64,000 nucleotides of DNA, taken from Saccharibacillus deserti. Its GTDB lineage: Bacteria; Bacillota; Bacilli; Paenibacillales; Paenibacillaceae. This document shows positions 49,780 to 60,345 of the stretch, in pieces. The notes under the pieces were generated by a model. It saw only the letters and a list, made by a program, of their open reading frames with translations, did no database searches and was not told the origin of the DNA. The DNA lies in assembly GCF_013618475.1 (NCBI RefSeq), contig NZ_JABJVN010000001.1, forward strand, positions 930,001 through 994,000, in the 5' to 3' direction. How positions within the stretch are numbered: position 1 is the first letter of the stretch; every line of letters begins with the position of its first letter. The position numbers and the translations under genes are program-made.

Positions 49780-50331
49780 ATGAAATATGTAACCGGCATA
49801 TTCGCCGCCCTGCTGGCCGTTCTGCTGCTGTTTATGTATCCGATGTACGAACAGGCGAGAAGCCAGGACAAAATCGCCGGCAGTATCGTCCAGGGGGCCG
49901 CCGCTCGTCTTGTCGACAGCGCACGCACCAAAGGGATGCTGACTCCGCAGATGTACGAAGAGTTTAATGCGCAGCTGGCTGCGACCGGCAATCAATATGA
50001 AGTGGAACTGGAACATTTGCACAAAAAGTACAATCCCGATTACAGCGATCCCGCGCGCGCCGATACGTTCCAAAACAGTTTTACGATATTTTATGACGGG
50101 TTCTATAACGAACAGATTCTTCCAATCCTGTTTCCGGATAACGGTACACCGCCCGAAGACGCTTCCCGTGTTTACAAGATGCAGGTAGGCGATTATATTG
50201 GGATCCGGTTAAAAAACGTCAATCGAACCGCGGCGGTGCAGCTATGGGATTTTCTTGTCCATGACAACACGGAAGATGCGGCATCGGTCTTGATGAACTA
50301 CGAAGGAATGGTTCTCAATGAAGATTACTAG
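49780..50331 (+). CDS. Putative pseudopilin or assembly protein (TadE-like topology)
   Basis: 183 residues. One N-terminal helix (YVTGIFAALLAVLLLFMYPMYEQA) followed by an extracellular-type domain with helical start (QDKIAGSIVQGAAARLVDSARTKGML). Topology and size resemble TadE/TadF, but sequence identity is not evident. It starts 3 bases after the previous stop and overlaps the next gene by 14 bases. Confidence 0.55.
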   Translation: MKYVTGIFAALLAVLLLFMYPMYEQARSQDKIAGSIVQGAAARLVDSARTKGMLTPQMYEEFNAQLAATGNQYEVELEHLHKKYNPDYSDPARADTFQNSFTIFYDGFYNEQILPILFPDNGTPPEDASRVYKMQVGDYIGIRLKNVNRTAAVQLWDFLVHDNTEDAASVLMNYEGMVLNEDY

Positions 50332-51301
50332 CTTTGCGATTGTGTTCGTTCTTATTTTTTATCCGCTGTTCCAGATCGCTTTCATGCATCTGGAGGACCA
50401 GGATCGGGCCCAACGTCTTACAGACCGGTACAATATGATGATGAAGACGGCTATTCAGGATGCGGCTTATGTATTGAACGAGACGGTGGACCAGGATTTT
50501 GAGCCCGGGTACGGATCGAGGAAGTTTTTTCGCGCCAATAAAGAACGTGCAGTCGAGACGTTCTACCGGACGCTTGCGCTGAATTTTAATATCGACGGGG
50601 ATTCGGTGGCTCTTGGCGCACTTGCCGGATATGTTCCGGCAATCGCCGTAATCGATTATGACGGATACTCCATTTATGCTACGGAATCTTTTGTTGATGC
50701 CGACGGACAAGCGCAGATGGGAGAGGTATGGTCTCCGAAAAAGCCTTACACCTACTCGGATGCCCAAAACAACACGGTGCAGTTTTCTTTGGACGGATTT
50801 GTAAAGTGCTTCGATCGCGTTTCCGGCCGTTGGGTGCAGGGACCTCGAAGCGAACTGGCCGATACCTTACAGATCCCTCTGCTGCGCGATGCGGAATTGT
50901 TCGAAAGCGTCCGCCGGCAGACGATTATTAACGGGATACAAAGCGACCTCGCTTACACGATCAACCGGCACAACCGTTACGCGGCCCGCTACGGGATCGA
51001 TTACGTATTCACGCTGCCGCAAATTTCCGGGGAGGAGTGGGACAACGGAATTGACGATATCGGTTTTGCGGCTTTTCTGCAGGGAATACCGGTCGGCGAT
51101 CAGCAGTATAACAATTACTCGTTTGCGGGAGGGCGTCTTACGAAAAAGAAAATGGTCTATGCGTCCGCGGATCCGAAGACGGGAATCAAATACTACTCGC
51201 GGAATCCGGCCGAGCTGCCTGCCAAGATCGAAGAACGTTTTGAAAGCGAGAAAGAGGCTGCGCGTTCGGGTTATTTCCCTGTCCGAAGCGATCGTCCTTG
51301 A
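50318..51301 (+). CDS. Putative surface protein of the Tad-like operon
   Basis: 327 residues. N-terminal helix ITSFAIVFVLIFYPLFQIAFM, then a helical QRLTDRYNMMMKTAIQDAAYVLNE like that of the preceding gene, and a larger soluble part. ALAGYVPAIAVIDYDGYSIYATE and later YYSRNPAELPAKIEERFES are notable. The N-terminal layout suggests it belongs to the same pseudopilin-like set, perhaps as a tip. Overlapping start, last gene of the operon. Function unknown. Confidence 0.55.
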   Translation: MKITSFAIVFVLIFYPLFQIAFMHLEDQDRAQRLTDRYNMMMKTAIQDAAYVLNETVDQDFEPGYGSRKFFRANKERAVETFYRTLALNFNIDGDSVALGALAGYVPAIAVIDYDGYSIYATESFVDADGQAQMGEVWSPKKPYTYSDAQNNTVQFSLDGFVKCFDRVSGRWVQGPRSELADTLQIPLLRDAELFESVRRQTIINGIQSDLAYTINRHNRYAARYGIDYVFTLPQISGEEWDNGIDDIGFAAFLQGIPVGDQQYNNYSFAGGRLTKKKMVYASADPKTGIKYYSRNPAELPAKIEERFESEKEAARSGYFPVRSDRP

Positions 51302-51409
51302 ACGGAGAGAACCTGCGGCGGCGCAAGGCCGACGATAGACAGGCGGCGGTAAACAGACAAGGGTAAAGAGCAAAATAGGATCGGAATTCAGGGAAAGCCC
51401 GGCAGGGAT

Positions 51410-51733
51410 TCACTTGCTGCGTCCGCTTTCAAAACTGCGCAGCAGTTCAAGCAGATGATGCTGTTGGGGTTCGGTCAAGCGGTTGAACAGTTCGAGTACC
51501 GCACGTTCGTTTTCTTTTAACGGATGTTCAAGCAGGTCGTCGATCGGAAGCAGTTCGGACAGCGGAATGCCCAGTGCACGGCTGAGGCTGCTCAGGGTGT
51601 TGAGCCTGGGGGAGCGCCGATTGCATTCGATATCGCTGATCGAGGATTGGGAGACATTGGCGCGATGCGCCAATTCAACCGAGGAGAGGTGACGAGCTTT
51701 GCGCAGATAGCGCAGTTTGCTTCCGATATCCAT
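51410..51733 (-). CDS. XRE-family transcriptional regulator (SinR-like size)
   Basis: 107 residues. HTH_3 domain at the start: IGSKLRYLRKARHLSSVELAHRANVSQSSISDIECNRRSPRLNTLSSLSRALGIPLSEL. The C-terminus ends with a helical hook (EPQQHHLLELLRSFES), similar in place to the SinR dimerisation helix. ATG 51733 with AAAGGCGGATC; the longer open frame upstream has no support. Convergent with the Tad-like operon and a candidate regulator of it. Confidence 0.88.
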   Translation of the reverse strand: MDIGSKLRYLRKARHLSSVELAHRANVSQSSISDIECNRRSPRLNTLSSLSRALGIPLSELLPIDDLLEHPLKENERAVLELFNRLTEPQQHHLLELLRSFESGRSK

Positions 51734-51890
51734 AAGATCCGCCTTTCTCTGAGAAAAGATAAATAAATGGTGGAAACAGGGCAGATCTTGATAAGTTCCG
51801 AACTCAGCCCTCAAGTAAGAATATATACCGAATCGGAGCCGACGGTCTACGGAATCTTTTTGGGCTGCGCTTGGGAAAATAAAACGTGCA

Positions 51891-51935
51891 AAACGCGCAG
51901 CCCTGTGCCGCATTGCGGTAGAGGGCTGCGCGTTT
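51891..51935 (-). terminator. thiN terminator
   Basis: A perfect 14-bp stem AAACGCGCAGCCCT / AGGGCTGCGCGTTT; read on the minus strand it is followed by TTTTGCACGTTTTATTTT, some 75 bases after the thiN stop. Confidence 0.8.
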
Positions 51936-52008
51936 GTTTTTGCTGCGGAACAAGGGAGGGCGTACGGCCTGCACAAGAAGAGACGGGTGCGGCCGAGTCC
52001 GCGCAGGT

Positions 52009-52650
52009 TCAATCCCGGCTTTGGATCACGAGCAGCAGGCCGCTTTCGATCGTGACGGTTCCGGTCGGACCCGCAAGTTTGTTGCTAACGGACAGCGATT
52101 GCCCTTGACGAAGAGTTGCATTCTGCAGCGGGTATTCGAACCCTTCCAGCGTGACTCCGCTGACCTCCATGGTAGCCGGAATCAGGGAAACGTATGTAAA
52201 TCCACGCTCTTCCACGACCAGATGGCTGCCGGTCAGCCGAATATAGTTGTTGCGGTCGCGAATGGTGCAGACGACTTGATGGCGAAGCGCGCGGATCAGC
52301 AGCTGTACATTGGCGAGCGTATGATCCATCCGTCCGCCGGTAACGCCGAGCATGACGATTTCCGAAGGGCGTTCGTCCAACGCCAGCTCGAAGGCAAGCT
52401 CCGTATCAGTATAATTCTTGTCGACAGGATCGCAGGAGTCGATACGGCCGCTCGAAGCCCGGATTCGCTTCACGTCTTCGCCCGAGACCGAATCGAAATC
52501 GCCTACCGCGATATCGGGACGAAGGCCGCGTTCAATCAGGAGAAGCGCTCCGCGGTCGGCGCCGATCAGCAGATCGCCGGGGCGTATATGATTGAGATAG
52601 TCGTCTGTCCATGCGCCTCCCGAGACAATGACGACACGTTTGTCGTTCAT
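52009..52650 (-). CDS. thiN: Thiamine pyrophosphokinase
   Basis: 213 residues. Transfers pyrophosphate from ATP to thiamine, giving thiamine diphosphate, the cofactor of the pyruvate dehydrogenase E1 encoded nearby. Hallmarks: GADRGALLLIERGLRPDIAVGDFDSV, DKNYTDTELAFELAL and LGVTGGRMDHTLANVQLL. AAAGGAGGCGG precedes the ATG. Stands alone on the minus strand. Confidence 0.95.
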   Translation of the reverse strand: MNDKRVVIVSGGAWTDDYLNHIRPGDLLIGADRGALLLIERGLRPDIAVGDFDSVSGEDVKRIRASSGRIDSCDPVDKNYTDTELAFELALDERPSEIVMLGVTGGRMDHTLANVQLLIRALRHQVVCTIRDRNNYIRLTGSHLVVEERGFTYVSLIPATMEVSGVTLEGFEYPLQNATLRQGQSLSVSNKLAGPTGTVTIESGLLLVIQSRD

Positions 52651-52888
52651 GGGAAGGTTCCGCCTCCTTTCTCGATTTGGGAATAGGCTGACGCTTACAC
52701 CGCCGTCCTACGGGTATCAGTATAGCGGACGCAGGGCAGGGCTTACAATGAATTTCGCGCGTCTGCCGTTCTCGGTAATGCCCGGCAGAAGGCGCGAATA
52801 GATTCTTTGAAGCTTTTTTGCGGCGGCATTCCCGGTTTGCGCCAAACAAGTTTGCGGGATTGACAAAAAAACACGCGTAAGAGAGCGC

Positions 52889-53614
52889 TTAAACGGTTAA
52901 AAAATACATAAGTGCGTCCGGAAGTTCTTTTTGCCAAAATCCCCACAAATGCTTGCCTTCCTTCTCCGAATAACGGACTGTCGCTCCGCGTTCCAGCAGC
53001 AGATCGCGCGTGCGGCGGTTAAGGTCGACGAAGTCGAAAATGCCGTGATCCGTCTCGTATTCATTTTCCTGCAGCCCTACGATCATGTATACGTTCAGCC
53101 AAACCAGATCGGCCGTGCGGGCCAGAATCGCTTGAGATTCTTCGTAAAAAGCGCCGGATAAGCTGATAATGCGCGGGAATTCGCCGGGATAGAGCAGGGA
53201 CAGATGCAAAGACAGGGATCCGCCCAGCGAATCTCCGGCCAGAATGCGTTCGTCGCTCCGGGCCCGATACTTCTGCTCGACGAAAGGAATGATTTCTTCC
53301 GCCACGCACCGGGTATAAGCTTCGTGCAGATTTCCGAACGGTGCGTATTCGGCAGTCCGCTTTTTCACATCCACTTCGATGCCCACTATAATGAAAGGTT
53401 CCGCTCCTTCGTCAAGAATCAGCTGATTGGCGTAAGTGGCGATTCGTCCGAAATTAAAAAACTCCTCGCCGTCCTGGCAGTATACGACCGGATAGCTGAG
53501 CACTTCGTTGTAACCCGGGGGCAGATAGATGCGCAGGGTTCTATCTTCATTTAAAAAGGTGCTGGCAATGACTTCTTTCACAATAGTACGTTTAAGATAG
53601 CGGGAATCGGTCAT
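52889..53614 (-). CDS. Alpha/beta-hydrolase, Fes/YbbA-type esterase
   Basis: 241 residues. Esterase D-like fold: RTLRIYLPPGYNEVLSYPVVYCQDGEEFF, nucleophile Ser in LAGDSLGGSLSLHLS, Asp near FDFVDLNRRTRDLL and His in GKHLWGFWQKELP. Relatives hydrolyse ferric-siderophore esters or acyl esters; substrate here unknown. AAGGAGACAG precedes the ATG. The gap to the divergent pdh operon is 276 bases. Confidence 0.88.
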   Translation of the reverse strand: MTDSRYLKRTIVKEVIASTFLNEDRTLRIYLPPGYNEVLSYPVVYCQDGEEFFNFGRIATYANQLILDEGAEPFIIVGIEVDVKKRTAEYAPFGNLHEAYTRCVAEEIIPFVEQKYRARSDERILAGDSLGGSLSLHLSLLYPGEFPRIISLSGAFYEESQAILARTADLVWLNVYMIVGLQENEYETDHGIFDFVDLNRRTRDLLLERGATVRYSEKEGKHLWGFWQKELPDALMYFLTV

Positions 53615-53809
53615 GGGAACTGTCTCCTTTTATGCGTATTGCCGTCCGTTTTGCATGCGCTTTACACGGCGGCCGCGAATGCGGTAAGATTGGGTCTGTG
53701 CGGATGAAAAACCGTAAAATGTTCGAATTAGTCTTTCTTGTTATATGAATATTAATGTCCTGTTGCATATACACTTGAAGAAATCGCCGAACAATTATGC
53801 TTAATTTCT

Positions 53810-53838
53810 TTGACTCGCGTATAGAACAGGTGTATAAT
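53810..53838 (+). promoter_or_regulatory. pdh operon promoter
   Basis: -35 TTGACT, exactly 17 bases, -10 TATAAT, 53 bases before the pdhA start. It is close to the sigma-A consensus, fitting strong housekeeping expression. Confidence 0.85.
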
Positions 53839-53890
53839 AATGATATAACAGAGGGCCAAGATATTCAAATTTTTTATTGAGGTGAAAACA

Positions 53891-54958
53891 ATGAGCAAGG
53901 TTCCTTATGAAGTGTATACGGAAGAAGTCGAGGCTCTTTCCGTTCTTTCGCCGGATGGCGAAATTGTTAACGAAGCATTGATGCCAGAATTGACTGACGA
54001 TCAACTGAAAGAAGTTATGCGTCGGATGGTATTTACCCGGACTTGGGATGAAAGAGCGATCAACCTGGGCCGTCAAGGACGCCTTGGTTTCTATGCACCG
54101 GTATCCGGTCAAGAAGCGACGATGGTCGGCAGCGAATTCGCCCTGCAAAAAGAAGATTTCGTTTGCCCGGGCTACCGCGATATTCCGCAGCTCGTATGGC
54201 ACGGACTTCCGCTGTATCAAGCATTCCTGTACTCCCGCGGTCATCAGCACGGCGGACAGATTCCGGAAGGCGTAAACGTTCTGATGCCTCAGATCATCAT
54301 CGGCGCGCAGATCCTGCACGCGATGGGGATCGCCATGGGCTTCAAGCTCAAAAAGCAAAAACAAGTCGCAATCACCTATACGGGTGACGGCGGTTCGTCG
54401 GAAGGCGATTTCTACGAAGGTCTGAACTACGCCGGCGTATTCAAACTGCCTGTAATCTTCTTCGTACAAAACAACGGCTATGCGATCACGACTCCGTTCG
54501 CGAAGCAAACCGCTGCCCTGTCGATCGCCCACAAAGCGGTTGCCGCAGGCATCAAAGGCGTAAAAGTCGACGGCATGGACGTTCTGGCCGTTATCAAATC
54601 GGTTCAAGACGCTGCAGAACGCGGACGCAGCGGCGAAGGTGCAACACTGATCGAAGCCGTCACTTACCGCTTCAAGCCGCACTCCCTTTCCGATGATACT
54701 TCGAAGTACCGGACGAAAGAAGAAGAAGGACAATGGAGCGAGAAGGACCCGATTACCCGTCTTGCGAAATACCTGGAGAAAAAAGGACTTTGGACAGCCG
54801 AAGACACGGAACGCGTAAGAGCGGAAGCCAAAGAAACCGTAGCCGAGCAAATCAAGAAGGCCGAGAAAACGGACAAAATGACCGTTTCCGGTCTGATCGA
54901 TTCCATGTTCGAACATACACCTAAACATCTGGAAGAACAAAAAGCGGACTTCCAGTAA
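53891..54958 (+). CDS. pdhA: Pyruvate dehydrogenase E1 component, alpha subunit
   Basis: 355 residues. With PdhB it decarboxylates pyruvate using thiamine diphosphate and passes acetyl to lipoyl-E2. The TPP motif is GDGGSSEGDFYEGLNYAGVFKLPVIFFVQNN; phosphorylation-loop-like YRFKPHSLSDDTSKYR follows. ATG 53891 with GAGGTGAAAACA. First gene of pdhABCD. Confidence 0.97.
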   Translation: MSKVPYEVYTEEVEALSVLSPDGEIVNEALMPELTDDQLKEVMRRMVFTRTWDERAINLGRQGRLGFYAPVSGQEATMVGSEFALQKEDFVCPGYRDIPQLVWHGLPLYQAFLYSRGHQHGGQIPEGVNVLMPQIIIGAQILHAMGIAMGFKLKKQKQVAITYTGDGGSSEGDFYEGLNYAGVFKLPVIFFVQNNGYAITTPFAKQTAALSIAHKAVAAGIKGVKVDGMDVLAVIKSVQDAAERGRSGEGATLIEAVTYRFKPHSLSDDTSKYRTKEEEGQWSEKDPITRLAKYLEKKGLWTAEDTERVRAEAKETVAEQIKKAEKTDKMTVSGLIDSMFEHTPKHLEEQKADFQ

Positions 54959-54965
54959 AAGAATC

Positions 54966-55009
54966 GGTTCCGGCGGAGCGGTCTTCAAGGGCGCTCCACC
55001 GAACCTTTT
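54966..55009 (+). terminator. Hairpin between pdhA and pdhB
   Basis: GGTTCCGGCGGAGCG / CGCTCCACCGAACC with a short TTTTA tail in the 125-base gap. Probably a partial terminator or stability element that sets the ratio of pdhA to pdhBCD message. Confidence 0.6.
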
Positions 55010-55083
55010 ACCTGCGCATACAAGATTCACATGAACATAGAGCGGTATTCCATCGAACGTAACGTTAAGGAGGAAATGTAGCA

Positions 55084-56061
<978 letters not shown>

Positions 56062-56091
56062 TTCGTAATATCCAGAAGGAGGTAGTGCAAC

Positions 56092-57795
56092 GTGGCAAAA
56101 TTTGAATATAAATTCCCTGAACTTGGCGAAGGCCTGCATGAAGGCGAAATCGTCAAAATGCATATCAAAGCCGGGGACAAAGTCACCGACGATGATATCA
56201 TCATGGAAGTGCAAAACGATAAGGCGGTCGTGGAAGTTCCTTGTCCGGTAAACGGCACGGTACTGGAAGTTCGCGCCGCAGACGGCGAAGTTCACCATGT
56301 GGGCGACATCATCGCGATCATCGAAGCCGAAGGCGAGCTGCCTGAAGGTTCGGAAGAAACGGCACCGGGTCCTCAAGCGGACGCGGCTCAGGAAGCGAAC
56401 GCGGCAGTAGGCGGAGTGGACACGAAGTCGTCGCCGGCAACAGCGGATCCTTCGGAATCGCAGGGTGCTTCTTCGCAGGGTTCCGCAAGCAACAAATTTG
56501 CTTACAAGTTCCCTGAACTCGGCGAAGGCCTGCATGAAGGCGAAATCGTCAAAATGCATATCAAAGCCGGAGACAAAGTCACCGACGACGATATCATCAT
56601 GGAAGTACAAAACGATAAAGCGGTCGTCGAGGTTCCTTGTCCGGTAAACGGCACAGTGCTCGAAGTCCGCGTAGCCGACGGCGAAGTTCACCATGTCGGC
56701 GATATCGTAGCGATCATTGCGGTAGAAGGCGAACTGCCTGAAGGTTCGGAGACGATTGAGGAATCCGCTCCGGCAGCCGAAGCGAAAGCTCCGACCGCAA
56801 CTTCCCCGGCAGCCGCTCCTGCATCGGCTTCGGGCCGTGAAGTATTGGCAACGCCAAGCGTGCGCAAATTCGCCCGTGAAGAAAGCGTCGATCTGAGCCA
56901 AGTTCAAGGCACAGGCAAAAACGGCAAAATCTCGCGTGAAGACGTAGAGAACTTCAAGAAAAACGGCGGACAAGCCCCAGCTGCTGCATCCGCTCCGGCC
57001 GCTGCTGCGACTGCGGAAGCTCCGGCTGCCGCGAAAGCCGAAGCTCCTGCCAAAGCCGCTGCATCCGCTCCGGCCGCATCGTCTGCAGCTGCTGCCGACG
57101 AAGAACGCGTACCGTTCAAAGGGATCCGTAAAGCCATCTCGAACGCGATGGTCAAATCGGCTTACACGGCTCCGCACGTTACCATCATGGACGAAGTCGA
57201 CGTAACCGAACTGGTCGCTTTCCGCACCCGCATGAAACCGCTGGCCGAGAAGAAAGGCATCAAGGTTACTTACCTGCCGTTCATCGTCAAGGCTCTGGTT
57301 GCCGCAGTACGCGAATTCCCGGCTCTGAACGCTTCGATCGACGAAGTGGCCAACGAAATCGTCTACAAAAAACACTATGACATCGGGATTGCGACAGACA
57401 CCGAAAACGGTCTGATCGTACCGGTTGTCAAAGACGCCGACCGCAAGAGCGTATTCAAGATCGCGGAATCGATCAGCGATCTGGCCAAACGCGGCCGCGA
57501 CGGCAAGCTTGCTCCGAACGAGATGAGAGGCAGCACGATCTCCATCACGAATATCGGTTCCGCAGGCGGTATGTTCTTCACTCCGATCATTAACTATCCG
57601 GAAGTGGCAATCCTCGGAACGGGCCGCATCAGCGAAAAAGCCATCGTAAGAAACGGCGAAATCGTGGCTGCTCCAATGATGGCATTGTCCCTGAGCTTCG
57701 ACCACCGTCTCATCGACGGCGCTACTGCACAAAATTGCATGAACTATCTTAAATCCCTGCTCGCTAATCCCGAGCTGATGGTAATGGAGGTATAA
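56092..57795 (+). CDS. pdhC: Dihydrolipoamide acetyltransferase (E2) with two lipoyl domains
   Basis: 567 residues. Lipoyl domains at about 3-80 and 136-215 each carry the lipoylated Lys in QNDKAVVEV; their DNA is nearly identical. Ala/Pro-rich linkers follow, then the E1/E3-binding domain ([37 protein letters not shown], about 245-282) and the acetyltransferase core with active-site [10 protein letters not shown]. Core of the complex, normally a 60-mer in Firmicutes. Many Bacillus E2 proteins have one lipoyl domain. GTG start with AGGAGG. Confidence 0.97.
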   Translation: MAKFEYKFPELGEGLHEGEIVKMHIKAGDKVTDDDIIMEVQNDKAVVEVPCPVNGTVLEVRAADGEVHHVGDIIAIIEAEGELPEGSEETAPGPQADAAQEANAAVGGVDTKSSPATADPSESQGASSQGSASNKFAYKFPELGEGLHEGEIVKMHIKAGDKVTDDDIIMEVQNDKAVVEVPCPVNGTVLEVRVADGEVHHVGDIVAIIAVEGELPEGSETIEESAPAAEAKAPTATSPAAAPASASGREVLATPSVRKFAREESVDLSQVQGTGKNGKISREDVENFKKNGGQAPAAASAPAAAATAEAPAAAKAEAPAKAAASAPAASSAAAADEERVPFKGIRKAISNAMVKSAYTAPHVTIMDEVDVTELVAFRTRMKPLAEKKGIKVTYLPFIVKALVAAVREFPALNASIDEVANEIVYKKHYDIGIATDTENGLIVPVVKDADRKSVFKIAESISDLAKRGRDGKLAPNEMRGSTISITNIGSAGGMFFTPIINYPEVAILGTGRISEKAIVRNGEIVAAPMMALSLSFDHRLIDGATAQNCMNYLKSLLANPELMVMEV

Positions 57796-57798
57796 ACA

Positions 57799-59223
57799 AT
57801 GGTAGTAGGAGACGCTTCCCTGGATATTGATACATTGGTAATCGGTGCGGGACCCGGCGGCTATGTAGCCGCCATCCGCGCCGCTCAACTGGGACAAAAG
57901 GTTCTGATCGTGGACAAAGCCGAGCTCGGCGGTGTCTGCCTCAACCGCGGTTGTATCCCTTCCAAAGCTTTGATCTCGGCTGCGCACAGCTACGAAAACG
58001 CGCTGCACGGCGAAGCTTTCGGTATTACGGCAAGCGACGTTAAGGTCGACTTTGCCAAAACCCAGGAATTCAAGAACAGCGTTGTCAAAAAAATGACAAA
58101 CGGCGTAAGCGGATTGCTGAAAGGCAACAACGTTGAAGTCTTCAACGGCGAATGCATGTTCATCAACCAAAACGAAGCACGCGTGTTCAACGATCACGAA
58201 TCGCCGCGCTACCGTTTCAAGAACTGCATTATCGCGACGGGTTCCCGCCCGATCGAATTGAAACCTTTCCCGTTCGGCGGACGCATCCTCTCTTCGACCG
58301 AAGCACTGAACCTGCCTGAAATTCCGAAAAGCCTCGTCGTAATCGGCGGCGGTTATATCGGTGCCGAGCTGGGTCAGATGTATGCGAAGTTCGGCACGAA
58401 AGTGACGATCATCGAAGGTCTGGACACGGTTCTGCCTGGTTTTGATAAAGACATGACCAACCTCGTGTCGAAAACCATGAAGAAAAACGGCATTGAAATT
58501 CATGCGAATGCCAAAGCCGAGAGCGCAACGCAAACGGACACAGACGTTACCGTGAAATTCTCCGTCGGCGGAGAAAGCAAAGAAATCACGGCCGACTACC
58601 TGCTGGTAACGGTAGGCCGCCGTCCGAACACGGACGGCGAACTGGGTCTGGACATGATCGAAATCGAGCTCGACGAGCGCGGTCTGATCAAAGTCGACCA
58701 ACAGGGCCGTACGAATATCCCGCACATCTTCGCAATCGGCGATATCGTACCGGGTCTGGCGCTGGCGCACAAAGCTTCGTACGAAGGCAAAGTGGCGGCT
58801 GAAGCAATTGCCGGCCATTCATCCGTTGTCGATTACAAGTGCATGCCTGCCGTGGTCTTCACGGATCCGGAATGCTCGAGCGTAGGCCTTACCGAAAAAG
58901 AAGCCAAAGAAAAAGGCTTTAACGTGGTAGCGGGCAAGTTCAGCTATGGCGGCAACGGCCGTGCGGTATCGCTGAACCATCCGGAAGGCTTCGTCAAGAT
59001 CGTAGCGGAAGAAAGCACCGGCGTCGTATTGGGCAGCCAAATCGTCGGTCTCGAAGCCACGAACATGATCGCCGAAATGGGTCTTGCTGTCGAAATGGGC
59101 GCTACCCTGGAAGATCTGGCTCTGACTATTCACGCTCACCCTACACTGGGCGAAATCGTGATGGAAGCGGCCGAGCTGGTTCTGGGCAACCCGATCCATG
59201 CAATCGCTCCTAAGAAACGTTAA
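57799..59223 (+). CDS. pdhD: Dihydrolipoamide dehydrogenase (E3)
   Basis: 474 residues. FAD site GAGPGGYVAAIRAAQLG, redox disulfide GGVCLNRGCIPSKA, NAD site VVIGGGYIGAELGQMY and the C-terminal catalytic HAHPTLGE. Re-oxidises dihydrolipoyl-E2 with NAD. Starts 3 bases after pdhC. Terminator follows. Confidence 0.98.
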   Translation: MVVGDASLDIDTLVIGAGPGGYVAAIRAAQLGQKVLIVDKAELGGVCLNRGCIPSKALISAAHSYENALHGEAFGITASDVKVDFAKTQEFKNSVVKKMTNGVSGLLKGNNVEVFNGECMFINQNEARVFNDHESPRYRFKNCIIATGSRPIELKPFPFGGRILSSTEALNLPEIPKSLVVIGGGYIGAELGQMYAKFGTKVTIIEGLDTVLPGFDKDMTNLVSKTMKKNGIEIHANAKAESATQTDTDVTVKFSVGGESKEITADYLLVTVGRRPNTDGELGLDMIEIELDERGLIKVDQQGRTNIPHIFAIGDIVPGLALAHKASYEGKVAAEAIAGHSSVVDYKCMPAVVFTDPECSSVGLTEKEAKEKGFNVVAGKFSYGGNGRAVSLNHPEGFVKIVAEESTGVVLGSQIVGLEATNMIAEMGLAVEMGATLEDLALTIHAHPTLGEIVMEAAELVLGNPIHAIAPKKR

Positions 59224-59298
59224 TTCACGGCTCCAACAAAATAAACTCAAAGTTCGGTTTCGCATTTTCATTCGTACTCACCGAATTTTGTCCTAACG

Positions 59299-59327
59299 AA
59301 GCGGGCGCCTCCAGGCGTCCGCTTTTT
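59299..59327 (+). terminator. pdh operon terminator
   Basis: AAGCGGGCGCCT / AGGCGTCCGCTT with TTTTT tail, 75 bases after pdhD. Confidence 0.92.
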
Positions 59328-59536
59328 CATGTCTGCCTCCAAAAGTTTGGGACGCGGCCCGGTGAATTTTGCTGCCTATTTCCTTTTTTTCTGATGGGTA
59401 AAGCCTATTCTTTTTTGCGGCGGACATGATAAACTAGACGAACGAGCATTTGCTTTCGGCTTTACAAAATAAGAATAACGAATAAGGGCGGCGCTGCGGT
59501 TACAACGTGCATACCCTGGAACAGAGGTGACATTTT

Positions 59537-60331
59537 TTGCGTAAATACTTGGATTTGCTGCAGGATATTTTGGATCACGGTACGGAAAAAGGAGATCGTA
59601 CCGGAACAGGTACGGTATCGGTGTTCGGCCGCCAGCTTCGGTTTGATCTGCAGGAAGGATTTCCTCTCCTGACCACCAAAAAGCTCCACTTGAAATCGAT
59701 CGTGCATGAACTGCTGTGGTTCCTGAAAGGGGAGACGAATGTCGGCTACCTACAGGAAAACGGCGTGCGGATCTGGAACGAATGGGCCGACGAAAATGGG
59801 GAGCTGGGACCGGTCTACGGATCGCAGTGGCGTGCCTGGGAAACGCCGGACGGCCGGAAGATCGACCAGATTTCGCAGGTGATCGATTCGATCAAGAACA
59901 ACCCTGATTCCCGGCGTCATATCGTCAGTGCCTGGAACGTAGCCGAGATCGACAATATGAAGCTGCCTCCCTGCCATCTGCTGTTCCAATTTTATGTGGC
60001 GGACGGCAAATTGTCGTGTATGCTGACGATGCGTTCCGTGGATACGTTCCTAGGTCTGCCTTTTAATATTGCCAGCTATTCGCTGCTTACCCATATGATC
60101 GCCCAGCAGTGCGGACTCGAAGTGGGAGAATTCATCTGGTCGGGCGGCGATGTCCATATTTATTCCAATCATATCGAGCAGGTCCGTACCCAGCTCGAAC
60201 GCGAGCCGGGCGAACTTCCGCAGTTGCGAATCCTGCGCAAGCCCGATTCGATCTTTGATTACCGGTACGAAGATTTCGAATTCGAAAATTACAACCCGCA
60301 GCCGGGCATCAAAGCGCCGATTGCCGTATAG
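59537..60331 (+). CDS. thyA: Thymidylate synthase
   Basis: 264 residues, classical ThyA. Methylates dUMP to dTMP with methylene-tetrahydrofolate. Catalytic Cys in [12 protein letters not shown]; folate and dUMP motifs [36 protein letters not shown] and [13 protein letters not shown] start with GAGGTGACA. dfrA follows after 14 bases, the usual coupling with folate recycling. Confidence 0.97.
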   Translation: MRKYLDLLQDILDHGTEKGDRTGTGTVSVFGRQLRFDLQEGFPLLTTKKLHLKSIVHELLWFLKGETNVGYLQENGVRIWNEWADENGELGPVYGSQWRAWETPDGRKIDQISQVIDSIKNNPDSRRHIVSAWNVAEIDNMKLPPCHLLFQFYVADGKLSCMLTMRSVDTFLGLPFNIASYSLLTHMIAQQCGLEVGEFIWSGGDVHIYSNHIEQVRTQLEREPGELPQLRILRKPDSIFDYRYEDFEFENYNPQPGIKAPIAV

Positions 60332-60345
60332 AGGAGGGAAGCGTT

